Shown: positions 33,454 to 42,520 of the stretch, in pieces
Numbering within the stretch: the stretch's first letter is position 1
Layout: the number at the start of each line of letters is the position of its first letter
Origin: an uncultured Eubacterium sp.
GTDB taxonomy: Bacteria; Bacillota; Clostridia; Peptostreptococcales; Anaerovoracaceae
NCBI GenBank assembly: GCA_937894585.1
Contig: CALBGO010000026.1
Location: 1 to 60,320 of the forward strand
Direction of reading: 5' to 3'
Length of the DNA stretch: 60,320 bases
Notes under the pieces: generated by a model
Told to the model about the DNA's origin: nothing
Databases searched by the model: none
The model's input: only the letters and a program-made list of their open reading frames with translations
Program-made: the position numbers and the translations under genes

Positions 33454-34395
33454 TTAATTGTCACCTCCGGCCAACGAAGATCTGATTCTCGGATCCAGTA
33501 CACCCATAAGCAAATCACTGATCAGGTTGCAGATTACCGTCAGAATCGCAATCATTAAGAGCACCGCCTGCACAACAGTCACATCCTGCTGAATAATCGA
33601 GTTCAGCAAAAGATTTCCCATACCCGGGAATCCGAAGATTCTCTCTGTGATTACTGCACCGGAAATCAGCCAAGGGATAGACATGAACACCAGTGTGGTT
33701 ACCAGAATCAGAGAATTTCTGAGTACATGCTTGATCATAACTGTTTTCTTCGGCAAACCTTTCGCATATGCTGTCGTAACATATTTCTCATTGATTACAT
33801 CCAGGACTTCAGTTTTCGTAATACGGAGTGTTCCGCCCACACTGCCGAAGGCCATGGTCAGAACCGGCATGATATAATTCTGCCAATGTTCGTATCCGCT
33901 GATCGGCACCAGCTTCAGCTGCACTGCCAAAACCAGAATCATCAGAGCGCCCAGCCAGAAAGAAGGTATCGCTGTCAGCAATAAGGAAAAATTAACCATA
34001 AATCTATCGAAAAAACCATCTTTCTTCATTGCGCACAGCAGTCCGATCGGCAAGGCGATTACCAGCTCGAGAATCAACGCGAGCCCACAAAGTTTCAAAC
34101 TGTATGGAATTCTTGCCTTCATCATACTCCATACATCCTGTCTGTATCTGAGCGAAATTCCAAAGTCTCCATGAATAGCATCACTGGCCCAGTTTACATA
34201 CTGTTTTAAAAACGGCTGATCATAGCCCATCTCATGCGCTATCTCTGCCTTTCTCTCTTCCGACACCTTATCATTGATTACCATATCAATGGGATCACCC
34301 GGTAATGCGTACATAAGGCAAAATACCAGAAATGATACCGCTATGACCAGTAATACACCCTGTAAGAGTCTCTTAATTACATAGTCTCTGATAAT
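33454..34395 (-). CDS. oppB: Oligopeptide ABC transporter permease (OppB/DppB type) with non-standard ATT start
   Basis: 313 residues if begun at ATT 34395. The frame upstream of the first ATG (34314) encodes the first helix expected in OppB/DppB: IRDYVIKRLLQGVLLVIAVS, then FLVFCLMYALPGDP. No ATG, GTG or TTG occurs in that stretch. ATT 34395 sits 5 nt after AAGGGAG and overlaps the dacF stop as TAATT, where TAATG coupling is typical. Starting at ATG 34314 would delete helix 1. The EAA loop is YVTTAYAKGLPKKTVMIKHV. An ATT start (as in infC) is inferred, not proven. Confidence 0.85.
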   Translation of the reverse strand: MIRDYVIKRLLQGVLLVIAVSFLVFCLMYALPGDPIDMVINDKVSEERKAEIAHEMGYDQPFLKQYVNWASDAIHGDFGISLRYRQDVWSMMKARIPYSLKLCGLALILELVIALPIGLLCAMKKDGFFDRFMVNFSLLLTAIPSFWLGALMILVLAVQLKLVPISGYEHWQNYIMPVLTMAFGSVGGTLRITKTEVLDVINEKYVTTAYAKGLPKKTVMIKHVLRNSLILVTTLVFMSIPWLISGAVITERIFGFPGMGNLLLNSIIQQDVTVVQAVLLMIAILTVICNLISDLLMGVLDPRIRSSLAGGDN

Positions 34396-35432
34396 TACAT
34401 CTCCCTTCTGCGTTTCTTTCTATAAATAAAGATTATAATTCCGATGATCAGAACTGCGGCAGCAATACTGCCTGCGATAAGAGCTGCGTTTACCGGTTTA
34501 TCCAGATCTTCTGCAGTTATGCCTTCTGTCAGTGCAAGCAGGCTGACTGTTTCCGGCAGATCACCGCGTATTGCAGTTCCGTCGGCAGCCTGTGCGCTGT
34601 CCATAACCCCCATAACAACAGAGATCCAGGTCAGACCGTCTTTTTCCATACAGCCGGTAAAACAATATCCTGCCGAAGGAGTCCAGCCGGTCTTCACACC
34701 CCTGATATATCCTTCGTAAGGATTCTCATATAATTCACTTGGAGCCAGCAGCTCGTTGGTATTCGTATATTCGAACCCTTCTTCTCTCTTATTGGATACA
34801 GGAACCGTCCCTTCCGTTTTACATACAATCTCCCGGAATTTATCAAAGGACAAAGCATATTCTGCAATTTTTGCCATATCCCGCGGTGTTGTAAGGTTGC
34901 TCGGTGAAATCCCCGTCGGATCACGGAACTGTGTGTTCTCACAGCCGATTTCTTTTGCTTTGGCAGTCATCTGCTCCGCGAAGTCCGCCATATCTCCTGC
35001 CAGTTCAAAGGCAAAAGCGGTTCCGGCTTCATTTCCGGAGGCAATCAGCAAATAGTTAAGGCAGTCCTCGTAAGAAATCACTTCCCCGGCATACAGATGA
35101 CGAAGCGGCTCCATCGAACTGCAGTAAAAGTGACTTACCGCCCGTTCATCCACCGTCAGTTCACCTTTCAGCTCCGGATTTTCTTCCAGAACCATAATAG
35201 CCGTCATAACCTTGGTCATACTTGCGGGAGCAAGCTGCATATCCGCATTTTTCTCATACAGCACTGTGCCGGTTGTCGCTTCATACAGAATCGCCGCTTT
35301 CGCATTGGGCGTTACATCCTTTTCACTGTCGGCTCCATAGACGCCTGCCGGAAAAATCAGCGCAAGGACTGTAACCAGAACAGCGATTCCGGTACAAACC
35401 CCTTTCCTTTTCCGCATCTTTTGCTCTCTCAC
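34395..35432 (-). CDS. D-alanyl-D-alanine carboxypeptidase (DacF/PBP5 type)
   Basis: Membrane-anchored exported peptidase removing the terminal D-Ala of muropeptides. 345 residues from GTG 35432, which has GGAG 9 nt upstream; an ATG 9 bases earlier touches the ribosome site. Signal peptide about residues 11-35. Active-site motifs: SxxK as SMTK (LAPASMTKVMTAIM), SxN as SGN (IASGNEAGTAFAFE), KTG as GVKTGWTPSAGYC. There is one C-terminal transmembrane helix (LIAGSIAAAVLIIGIIIFIY) with a basic tail. It overlaps the OppB-type gene by one base, tying cell-wall trimming to peptide import. Confidence 0.92.
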   Translation of the reverse strand: MREQKMRKRKGVCTGIAVLVTVLALIFPAGVYGADSEKDVTPNAKAAILYEATTGTVLYEKNADMQLAPASMTKVMTAIMVLEENPELKGELTVDERAVSHFYCSSMEPLRHLYAGEVISYEDCLNYLLIASGNEAGTAFAFELAGDMADFAEQMTAKAKEIGCENTQFRDPTGISPSNLTTPRDMAKIAEYALSFDKFREIVCKTEGTVPVSNKREEGFEYTNTNELLAPSELYENPYEGYIRGVKTGWTPSAGYCFTGCMEKDGLTWISVVMGVMDSAQAADGTAIRGDLPETVSLLALTEGITAEDLDKPVNAALIAGSIAAAVLIIGIIIFIYRKKRRREM

Positions 35433-35503
35433 ATTATGCATCTCCTTTATAGAATTGTCAGATATTTTATTCCGTCTGTTTATAAGTGTCTTTTACAATA
35501 AAA

Positions 35504-36934
35504 TCAATCTTTTACTCTTTGATAAATCCTGCTGCCGCATTTCACACCCCAGGCTTTTCCGTCTCTCAAGTAAAAGCGGAAAGTACTGATGCGGGTTTCC
35601 TCTTCATCATATAAGCATGCTGCAAATACCGTATCGCAGCAATACTTCAGGCTTACCTTTCTGTCTCCGTACTGTGCGGTCAGCTTTCCATCCTCGACAG
35701 ATACTACAGTATGTACCGGGATTCCTTCCTTTGAAAGAAAATCACCGCAAAGAGCGTCCTGCATACTGAAGGTCTTTCCGCACGGCACTGCCCATGCATG
35801 AGATGTATCAAGAGGAAGGTCGAGAATAAAGTTATAACATGGATTCTGAAAATCTTCCATTCCCAGATCGCCCTGATTGCACAAAACCGCAACGGAATAG
35901 CCGTTATCTGTAAATCCGCCCTGTGTAGATACACCGTGCAGGCCGCCGGAGTGTTCGCAGATCATATGTCCGGAAAACTCCCTTTTCCAAAGTCCCAGCG
36001 CATAATAAGGCTTCCTGCGGAGCGGATACTCACTGCCGACAAGAAGTTCCACAGCTTCCTCCGGAATAATCTGCTTCCCTTCCCACTTTCCTCTGTTGCT
36101 GAGCATCTGATAATATTTTGTAATATCCTTTGCTGTAGACTTTACGCAGGCGCATCCCCGAAACGGCGGAAGAACCGACCAGTTGTTGTCCCACACCAGG
36201 TTGCCGGTTTCTTCATCTATCTCAAAAAGACTGGTAATATTATCATCGCCTGCAAGCTTTTCAGCTTCGCTTCCATCTAAATCCAAAACGGAGCGTGTCA
36301 TACCCAGCGGTTTGAAAATCCGTTCCGTCAGAAACTCTTCTAAAGACATGCCCGCTGCCTGATCCACAATATAGGACAAAAGCGCGTATCCTTCGTTGGA
36401 ATAACTCATATATTCTCCCGGAGCCCCGAGCGGCTCAAAATTTCCGGCAGAAATATAATCGACAATATCCTCTATTTTGTCCATCTTGTTCGGAGAGGTT
36501 CTGAGCATCTCCCGGTACCAATGGGTATCTCTCTCTTTGCTGTTCATGGCAATAGACCATTCCAGCGGCTCCATCGGCGGAATACCCGCTCTGTGCAGCG
36601 CCAGCGTCCTGACGGTTACACATTCGCAAGGCGTCCCCGGAATATGAAAATCCGGAAAATATTTCGTTACCGGGTCCTCCAGACTCATCTTTCCTTCCGC
36701 ATGAAGAATGCAGCAGGCAAGAGAGGTTAAAGATTTACTCATAGATGCGATTCCGCAGACAGTGTCCCCGTTTATAGGTTTCTTCTCTTCAAGGTTTCTG
36801 TAGCCGTACCCTTTTTCGAAGATAATTCCTTCCGGTCCCCGGATGCATACAGCGATTCCCGAATAACCCTTCTTTTCATACAAGTTACTCAAGTAAGCGT
36901 CCAATGCATTTAACTTTTGCTCCTTTTCTTTCAT
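35504..36934 (-). CDS. Serine hydrolase, beta-lactamase/D-aminopeptidase (class C, S12) family, cytoplasmic
   Basis: 476 residues without a signal peptide. Catalytic motifs: SxxK as SMSK (IASMSKSLTSLACC, about residues 84-98), YxN as YSN (EYMSYSNEGYALLSY), and HxG as HSGG (CEHSGGLHGVST). A C-terminal beta domain (about residues 370-476) follows. S12 members include D-aminopeptidases, D-Ala-D-Ala peptidases and esterases. The absence of an export signal plus the neighbours suggests cleavage of imported D-residue peptides rather than beta-lactam resistance. It is first gene of the sigma-54 unit that continues into dacF and the opp genes. Confidence 0.85.
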   Translation of the reverse strand: MKEKEQKLNALDAYLSNLYEKKGYSGIAVCIRGPEGIIFEKGYGYRNLEEKKPINGDTVCGIASMSKSLTSLACCILHAEGKMSLEDPVTKYFPDFHIPGTPCECVTVRTLALHRAGIPPMEPLEWSIAMNSKERDTHWYREMLRTSPNKMDKIEDIVDYISAGNFEPLGAPGEYMSYSNEGYALLSYIVDQAAGMSLEEFLTERIFKPLGMTRSVLDLDGSEAEKLAGDDNITSLFEIDEETGNLVWDNNWSVLPPFRGCACVKSTAKDITKYYQMLSNRGKWEGKQIIPEEAVELLVGSEYPLRRKPYYALGLWKREFSGHMICEHSGGLHGVSTQGGFTDNGYSVAVLCNQGDLGMEDFQNPCYNFILDLPLDTSHAWAVPCGKTFSMQDALCGDFLSKEGIPVHTVVSVEDGKLTAQYGDRKVSLKYCCDTVFAACLYDEEETRISTFRFYLRDGKAWGVKCGSRIYQRVKD

Positions 36935-36979
36935 GTTCAGCTCCTATGTTCTTATAAAATTCAGTCACTTTATAATTTA

Positions 36980-36995
36980 TGCAAAATTCGAGCCA
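36980..36995 (-). promoter_or_regulatory. Sigma-54 promoter of the serine hydrolase-dacF-opp operon
   Basis: Minus-strand TGGCTC-GAATT-TTGCA, one mismatch to TGGCAC-N5-TTGCA with exact spacing, 45 nt before the ATG at 36934. Confidence 0.85.
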
Positions 36996-37035
36996 TTTTT
37001 TAAATTATTTGTTTTTTTGATTTTGCCTGTTTTTA

Positions 37036-37043
37036 CCCCCCCC
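37036..37043. repeat. C8 homopolymer in the divergent promoter region
   Basis: Eight consecutive C on the plus strand, 41 bp upstream of the -24 box of the sigma-54 promoter and about 90 bp upstream of the activator gene's -10. Its surroundings are AT-rich. Confidence 0.9.
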
Positions 37044-37063
37044 GAACTTTTAATAGGTTAAAC

Positions 37064-37074
37064 AATGAGTCATT
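37064..37074. promoter_or_regulatory. Candidate upstream activator site
   Basis: The 11-bp palindrome AATGA-G-TCATT lies 69 bp upstream of the -24 box and 58 bp upstream of the activator gene's own promoter, a position typical of enhancer-binding sites. The assignment is inference. Confidence 0.35.
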
Positions 37075-37128
37075 TTATCTCATTTATCTTGTTATTTTTC
37101 CTATTGTATAGCAAAATCTTCATTTCTA

Positions 37129-37137
37129 TGGTATAAT
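37129..37137 (+). promoter_or_regulatory. Extended -10 promoter of the first sigma-54 activator gene
   Basis: TGG-TATAAT with the -10 at 37132-37137; no convincing -35. It starts a leader of about 55 nt. Confidence 0.55.
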
Positions 37138-37198
37138 TCTCTCACAGAGAAATAAAGTCTGCTCTCATATTTAAAGATATCATCAGAAAGGAAATTTC

Positions 37199-39190
37199 AT
37201 GAAAAAAGTAGGTATTGTTTTCGCCAATGACATCAACCCGACAGCGATGGAATTTGTAAAAAGCAATTTGGAATCGGTTTTTTCCGATTATATTCAGTTC
37301 AACCTTTATTATTTCGACCATTTTGACGACTCTACAATTCTGACCGATGACGCCTATCTGATTTCCAGCGAAGTACCGTTTCAGCTCCTGAAAAAGTATG
37401 TCAGTGATTATACATGTATCTTTGACCTGGAAAGAAGCCTTCCCAAAGAAGCTCTGGCGAGCATTCTTCAAATCCCCGAAGGCACCGATGTACTGGTTGT
37501 CAACGACGGCTATGACTCTGCAAAGGAAGTCATCTCTGAATACTCCAGTCTCGGCGCCGGTCATATCAATATGGTTCCCTATGACTCTCGTTTAAAGGAC
37601 AGCGATGCGTACAGCCATTTTTCCATCGCACTGACTCCCGGTGAAGCTGATCTTGTTCCTTCTCATATTGAAGAAATCATCGACATCGGATACCGTAAAA
37701 TCAGTTTCAGTACAATGTATCTTCTCATGAAGACGCTGGATCTGGATTTCAGCATTATCAACCGGAATCTGTTCCGTCATATCCAGACAATCACAGAACC
37801 CAATACCGCGCTCCACGATAATTATATCTTCGGTTATCTGAAGGGGGAACTTCTCAATAAAATCGCCGACACCGACAACAAGGCTCTTTTGCTGATTGAC
37901 CGGTATTTTCAGCCGATTTTTGCCAACAAACAGGCTCGTACATTATTTCAGGTCAGCAGCGATAAGAATATCCATATCAAGGATTATATTCCGCAGGACT
38001 TTCTGAATGAGCAGGAAACACGTTCTTCTGTCATCACGCTGCACGGTATAGAGTACTATTATGACCGTTTTACCTTCTCCATTATGGATGAGCCCGTCGG
38101 ATACTTTATCCGCTTTCAGGAAAAGTCCGCCTTTGATACCGCTGCCAGCAAAAATATAAAAAAGGGATATATTGCCCGCCATCAGTTTCGGGATATCGTA
38201 TATCAGTCAGAAATCATGGATGATCTGATACTGAAAGCAAACAGGATCGCAACTTCAGATTTTACAGTTCTTCTGATTGGAGAAAGCGGCACCGGAAAAG
38301 AGCTGATCGCTCAATCCATTCACAATGCATCGTTCCGCAACAACATGCCTTTTGTTGCAATCAACTGCGCGGCTCTTCCCGAAACCCTGCTGGAAAGTGA
38401 GCTCTTCGGATATGATGCCGGCGCATTCACCGGAGCCACATCGAAAGGCAAACAGGGACTCTTCGAGCAGGCAAATCACGGTACAATTTTCTTAGATGAA
38501 ATTGGGGATATCTCTCCGAAACTGCAGGCGCAGCTGCTGCGTGTCATCCAGGAAAAACAAATCATGCACATAGGCGGCGATCGTCTGATCGACATTGATG
38601 TCAGGCTGATTACTGCAACCAATAAAGATCTTTCTGTAGCCGTAAAAAAAGGTGTCTTTCGTCAGGACCTTTATTTCAGACTGAATGTACTGACCTTTCA
38701 AATCCCGCCTCTGCGCCGCAGAAAAGAAGATATTTTGCTCCTAATGGAACATTTTCTGGGTTCGGATTATCAAAGCCTATCTCCAAAAGAGCGCCAGATC
38801 CTGATGTCTTATGAATGGCCCGGAAATATCAGAGAAATAGAAAATATCGCCGTATACTTCCGGGCATTTAACTGTCTTCCGGAATATCTTTTAAACGACT
38901 CATTTATTACAAAAGACAACCTTTTCCCCGATGATAAAATTTCTCTGTCTACAGAGCAGGCACTTTTAAAAATAATCTCCGCAGGCAGCTCAGCAGCCCA
39001 TGGCGTAGGCCGTTCCGCCATGATCCGTCTGCTTCAGAGGAACGGAATCCATATCAGTGACAACAGACTCCGCAAAATACTTTCAAGCCTGAAATCCCGC
39101 GGCTATATACAGATTCAAAAAGGAAGAGGCGGCACGATGATTACTGAAAAAGGAATTGAAGTACTGAATGCAGAACAGGAACATTCTTAA
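37199..39190 (+). CDS. Sigma-54-dependent activator (EBP), paralog 1, with winged-helix C-terminus
   Basis: 663 residues. The N-terminal alpha/beta sensory region (about residues 1-200) is shared with the paralog at 44706 and not assigned to a named family. A PAS-like segment follows (LLLIDRYFQPIFANKQARTLF, near 225). The AAA+ domain has Walker A GESGTGKE, the sigma-54 loop GAFTGA, Walker B GTIFLDEIGD and the arginine-finger region FRQDLYFRLNV. The C-terminus (GVGRSAMIRLLQRNGIHISD, then NRLRKILSSLKSRGYIQI) looks like a winged helix rather than the usual Fis-type HTH. It is transcribed divergently from the sigma-54 unit it probably controls. Confidence 0.93.
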   Translation: MKKVGIVFANDINPTAMEFVKSNLESVFSDYIQFNLYYFDHFDDSTILTDDAYLISSEVPFQLLKKYVSDYTCIFDLERSLPKEALASILQIPEGTDVLVVNDGYDSAKEVISEYSSLGAGHINMVPYDSRLKDSDAYSHFSIALTPGEADLVPSHIEEIIDIGYRKISFSTMYLLMKTLDLDFSIINRNLFRHIQTITEPNTALHDNYIFGYLKGELLNKIADTDNKALLLIDRYFQPIFANKQARTLFQVSSDKNIHIKDYIPQDFLNEQETRSSVITLHGIEYYYDRFTFSIMDEPVGYFIRFQEKSAFDTAASKNIKKGYIARHQFRDIVYQSEIMDDLILKANRIATSDFTVLLIGESGTGKELIAQSIHNASFRNNMPFVAINCAALPETLLESELFGYDAGAFTGATSKGKQGLFEQANHGTIFLDEIGDISPKLQAQLLRVIQEKQIMHIGGDRLIDIDVRLITATNKDLSVAVKKGVFRQDLYFRLNVLTFQIPPLRRRKEDILLLMEHFLGSDYQSLSPKERQILMSYEWPGNIREIENIAVYFRAFNCLPEYLLNDSFITKDNLFPDDKISLSTEQALLKIISAGSSAAHGVGRSAMIRLLQRNGIHISDNRLRKILSSLKSRGYIQIQKGRGGTMITEKGIEVLNAEQEHS

Positions 39191-39260
39191 AAAATATGTA
39201 TAAAGACAAGTCATAATTCAAAGGCTTTCTTTAGCTCATATATGTTAAAAAGTTCTACAG

Positions 39261-39295
39261 AAAAGACCGGAAGAACATATGTCCTCCGGTCTTTT
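39261..39295. terminator. Bidirectional terminator between activator 1 and dppA
   Basis: AAAAGACCGGA and CCGGTCTTTT arms with an internal ACATATGT palindrome; A and T runs on both sides serve both converging genes. Confidence 0.85.
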
Positions 39296-39325
39296 GATTT
39301 ACATCTTTTAAATTTCCTATTCTGC

Positions 39326-40123
39326 TTACGCTGTCATATACATTCTGGCAATTGCCAGCGCAAGCGGTGTTTTTTCGGTAATAGATACAGTGAACGGGTC
39401 AATCTGCTCTGCGCCCGGATACCAGGAAGCCGTTCTTGCTCTCTGATGGTCTTTAAAGCACAGCTCCATCGTGTAGCTGTCTGTCAAAGCTTTTGCTTTC
39501 GGAAGCGGATTGGACAGAATTTCGGTAATCCGCTGTTCGATTTGTTCATTCACATCCTCAGGATGCAGATTCCATGTTCCGTTTCCGATCCCTTCTTTAG
39601 TCGCTACGGTCACAATACCCGGATACTGTGCGGATGCATCGCTGCAGATTCCTTTATCTCCGGATAAGAACAAAGACGGAATACCGAGCTCATCGGCAAG
39701 CATGGAGTTCAATGTAAATTCAGAAGCATACTCACCGTTTACTTTAACCCAGTTATACAGATAATCCTCTCCGGTATGCTTCAGCGGGCTCGTATTGGTC
39801 CATGCACCGGAATGATAACCGAGATACAGGGTGCCGTCAAAGGTTTCATCAAGGCCTGCCATCATAGAATACGGCGTATTCATCCAGCCACGAATCAGCT
39901 GTGTACCTTTAGGAAGATCTTTCGGATCCATATTCATTGCATCTTCATGTCCGTCCTTCACGACAACTTCGTGACCGGCTGACAGAATTGCTCTGCACGC
40001 CGCAGCCACTTCTTCCGTCATCAAACGACACGCCTGTTCATAATCTTTACCGCCGTATCTGGTAGAAGCCCAGGTTGTTACACCGGTAATACCCTCAATA
40101 TCCGCACTGATAAATAGTTTCAT
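39326..40123 (-). CDS. dppA: D-aminopeptidase, M55 family (B. subtilis DppA type)
   Basis: Zinc enzyme releasing N-terminal D-amino acids such as D-Ala from D-Ala-D-Ala; the family forms a decameric ring. 265 residues. Metal and active-site segments: FISADIEGITG (Asp8, Glu10), VVKDGHEDAMN (His near 58), YLGYHSGAW (His near 104) and VNGEYASEF (Glu near 131). The start has GAGGAGG 8 nt upstream. It follows the P1 peptidase gene by 12 nt in one sigma-54-controlled unit. In B. subtilis DppA is encoded with a dipeptide transporter and LD-carboxypeptidase, as in this region. Confidence 0.93.
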   Translation of the reverse strand: MKLFISADIEGITGVTTWASTRYGGKDYEQACRLMTEEVAAACRAILSAGHEVVVKDGHEDAMNMDPKDLPKGTQLIRGWMNTPYSMMAGLDETFDGTLYLGYHSGAWTNTSPLKHTGEDYLYNWVKVNGEYASEFTLNSMLADELGIPSLFLSGDKGICSDASAQYPGIVTVATKEGIGNGTWNLHPEDVNEQIEQRITEILSNPLPKAKALTDSYTMELCFKDHQRARTASWYPGAEQIDPFTVSITEKTPLALAIARMYMTA

Positions 40124-40135
40124 ATTCTGCCTCCT

Positions 40136-41179
40136 CTATAGATATTCACATACACTGTGAATCACTTTTCCTCTGATGCCCGAAGTCGTCTTCGCATGAT
40201 AAAGAGAACTGATAACCGCTTCCTCAACCGCCTCGGCAACTGCTTCAAAAACGCAGTCCAGCGCATCATCGTGGGTCATTTTAATATCCACTAAGCCTTC
40301 CTCGCAGTAGTGCGGAATCCGGTTTGCAGTTGAGAATGCAACAGCAATATCGCCGCTTCCGTTTCCGAGATAGGAACCTACTCTGGCAAGACCCACCGTC
40401 GCTCTCTTCGCAACACGATTAAGCTGACGGCTGCTGAGTGGAAGATCCGTACCCAGTACGATAATAACCGAGCCTTTATCTTTTTCCGGCTCTACTGTTT
40501 TTCCGTCTTCCTCTCTCGGCGGTACGGCCACAGGTTTTCCTCCAATTCTAAGGTTTCCGTAAGAACCGAAATTAGACATCAGAAGCGCACCTACAGTATA
40601 CTCCTTTTCTTTTATTTTTACAACTCGGGAAGCAGAACCTATGCCGCCTTTCAGTCCCATGCAGACCATACCGGTTCCCGAACCGACTGCACCTTCCTCA
40701 AAATCTTTTCTCGCTGTTTCAAGCGCTTTACATACATGATCTTCTGTAACATGCATACCGCGGATATCATTCAGCACACCGTCGTTGCATTCTGTTACAA
40801 CACAGTTTACAGTGCTGGTTGTTGCGCCGATATCTTCATTCTGACTCAGCATATATCTTGTTAATGCGTTTAACGCAGTTCCCACCCCGAAAGTATTCGT
40901 CATAACAATCGGCGTCTCAATAGTCCCCAGTTCCTGAATCTGAATCAGGCCGGCACTTTTTCCGAAAGCATTGATAATAGAAACACCTGCCGCAACTTTA
41001 TCCTGAAACAAGTTGCCCTGATGAGGCAGAATCGCCGTAACTCCGGTATGAATGTGTTTTTCTTCATCCTCCAGTGTCACCTGTCCTACAGTAACCCCCG
41101 GAACATCGGTAATCTTGTTTCGCTTACCCTTAGGATATTTACTTGTCAATTCTATTTTTTTGTTTTCAGGCAGTCCCAT
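40136..41179 (-). CDS. P1/DmpA-type aminopeptidase (L-aminopeptidase/D-esterase, BapA-like)
   Basis: 347 residues from ATG 41179 (MGLPENKKIELTS), chosen for the AAGGAGA site 9 nt upstream; the frame extends further without one. Family segments: ITDVPGVTVGQVTL, GVTAILPHQGN, TNTFGVGTALNA, and EGAVGSGTGMVCMGLKGGIG. VGALLMSNFGSYGNLRIGG is the region where this Ntn-like family self-cleaves to expose its nucleophile Ser/Thr. Relatives remove N-terminal L-, D- or beta-residues from peptides and amides. It is cytoplasmic and co-transcribed with dppA. Confidence 0.9.
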   Translation of the reverse strand: MGLPENKKIELTSKYPKGKRNKITDVPGVTVGQVTLEDEEKHIHTGVTAILPHQGNLFQDKVAAGVSIINAFGKSAGLIQIQELGTIETPIVMTNTFGVGTALNALTRYMLSQNEDIGATTSTVNCVVTECNDGVLNDIRGMHVTEDHVCKALETARKDFEEGAVGSGTGMVCMGLKGGIGSASRVVKIKEKEYTVGALLMSNFGSYGNLRIGGKPVAVPPREEDGKTVEPEKDKGSVIIVLGTDLPLSSRQLNRVAKRATVGLARVGSYLGNGSGDIAVAFSTANRIPHYCEEGLVDIKMTHDDALDCVFEAVAEAVEEAVISSLYHAKTTSGIRGKVIHSVCEYL

Positions 41180-41331
41180 ATTCTCTTCTCTCCTTTTTTT
41201 GATACAAATTTTTTGATACAAAATCTCATTTCATATCCCTAATGCTCTTCAAAATTTTTGTCTTGTCACACCCGACTTGAGCATCTCGCATATAAAATCA
41301 GATTCAGACTCTTTTTTCCGCAAAACACATT

Positions 41332-41347
41332 TGCAATTATCATACCA
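41332..41347 (-). promoter_or_regulatory. Sigma-54 promoter of the P1 peptidase-dppA unit
   Basis: Minus-strand TGGTAT-GATAA-TTGCA with the invariant GG and GC at exact spacing, about 150 nt before the ATG at 41179. Confidence 0.7.
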
Positions 41348-41470
41348 ATTTTTTCGTCATTTTCGCAACCAAAATATGCCGCTTCTGCCCCGCCGCCCGA
41401 TACAATATCACCACATGCAGAGCATAACGAGATTCCGAAAAAAATAAAGAATCGTTTCTTTCCGAATAAG

Positions 41471-41497
41471 AAAAGTCCGCGGAGCAAATCCGCGGAC
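41471..41497 (-). terminator. Terminator after the LD-carboxypeptidase gene
   Basis: Perfect stem GTCCGCGGA/TCCGCGGAC with a 5-nt loop; TTTTCTTATT follows on the minus strand. Confidence 0.9.
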
Positions 41498-41586
41498 AAA
41501 ATACACATCCTATTCAAGCATAACTTGCAGAGCCATAGAAAATCCGCCTTGCCATTCTGTCAAAAGACCGATATTTTATAAATTTA

Positions 41587-42504
41587 TTAGCGACCCACAG
41601 AAAAACGAATCGATTTTTCGGCAGTATCCATCGTACACTGCGCCCCCATCGGAAGGTTAATCATAGGAAAATCGTGTCCGGACTGGATATTATACATAAC
41701 AGGAATGCCCAAATCTTTTATTGCTTCCAGAATTACATTCACAATCGTATAATCTTCTTCATCTGTATTGCATCTTGTAAACTGTCCCAGCAGAATCCCC
41801 GCAGCATCACGAAGCTTTCCACTGTTGCGAAGCTGATAAATATGCCTGTCCAGATTTCCTATATGTTCACCGATTTCTTCAATAAAGAGAATTTTTCCCT
41901 TTGTATCCATTTCATACGGTGTTCCCAGTGAAGCGCACATTACCGTCAGGTTTCCGCCGGTCAAAGAACCTGTTGCCGTACCATTCCTTGCAATACCGAT
42001 ATCGAATCCCTCCGGCGCTTTATAAATATATTCTTCTTCTGCGGTCAACGCTTCAAAGCATGCGGCTTTACTTTCTTCGTCAAAATGATCGATCATGTTG
42101 GAAGACACCATCGGTCCGTGGAAAGTTACCAGATCACATTTCTGGTTGAACAAAAGATGCAGACTGGTTACATCGCTGTATCCCATAAAGATTTTTTTAT
42201 GGTTTTTCACAATTTCCAAATCGATATAATCAATAATCCGATTAGCGCCGTCACCTCCACGAATACAGAAAACAGCATCCACCTCATCGTCGGCAAACAT
42301 ACGGTTAACCCACATACCGCGGACTTCTTCCTCACCGGCCATATAGCCGCCCTTGGATACTGCGAGATTATCGGCAGCTTTTACCCGATAACCTAAAGAT
42401 TCCAACACTTCTCTGCACTGGGTCACTCTTTCCGGCTGAATCTGCGAAGATGTAGCGACAAGTCCGATAACTGTGCCTTTTTCCAACTTTTTCGGATAAA
42501 TCAT
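41587..42504 (-). CDS. LD-carboxypeptidase, S66 family (LdcA/YkfA type)
   Basis: Cleaves the L-D bond releasing terminal D-Ala from murein tetrapeptides in recycling. 305 residues with no signal peptide, so cytoplasmic. N-terminal domain: GTVIGLVATSSQI and FCIRGGDGANRIIDYID. The nucleophile Ser is in FMGYSDVTSLHLL (about residue 109). The C-terminal domain carries the Glu in LFIEEIGEHIGNLDRHIYQL and the His in IQSGHDFPMINLPMGA. It is the third gene of the sigma-54 unit beginning at 43740 and fits degradation of imported muropeptides. Confidence 0.93.
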   Translation of the reverse strand: MIYPKKLEKGTVIGLVATSSQIQPERVTQCREVLESLGYRVKAADNLAVSKGGYMAGEEEVRGMWVNRMFADDEVDAVFCIRGGDGANRIIDYIDLEIVKNHKKIFMGYSDVTSLHLLFNQKCDLVTFHGPMVSSNMIDHFDEESKAACFEALTAEEEYIYKAPEGFDIGIARNGTATGSLTGGNLTVMCASLGTPYEMDTKGKILFIEEIGEHIGNLDRHIYQLRNSGKLRDAAGILLGQFTRCNTDEEDYTIVNVILEAIKDLGIPVMYNIQSGHDFPMINLPMGAQCTMDTAEKSIRFSVGR

Positions 42505-42520
42505 AATGTATACCTTTCTC

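Larger units (their letters stand above)
41180..41586. other. Intergenic region with terminator and sigma-54 promoter
   Basis: This 407-bp gap separates two same-strand units. It holds the terminator of the LD-carboxypeptidase unit (41471-41497), the sigma-54 promoter of the P1 peptidase-dppA unit (41332-41347) and a leader of about 140 nt containing an imperfect GATACAAA / TTTTTGATACAAA duplication. No coding frame is supported. Confidence 0.6.

Noticed and set aside
35504..36934. Beta-lactamase giving antibiotic resistance
   Set aside because: The SxxK/YxN/HxG set fits class C-like folds, but there is no signal peptide and the neighbours are peptide-catabolic, so a D-peptidase or esterase role is more likely.
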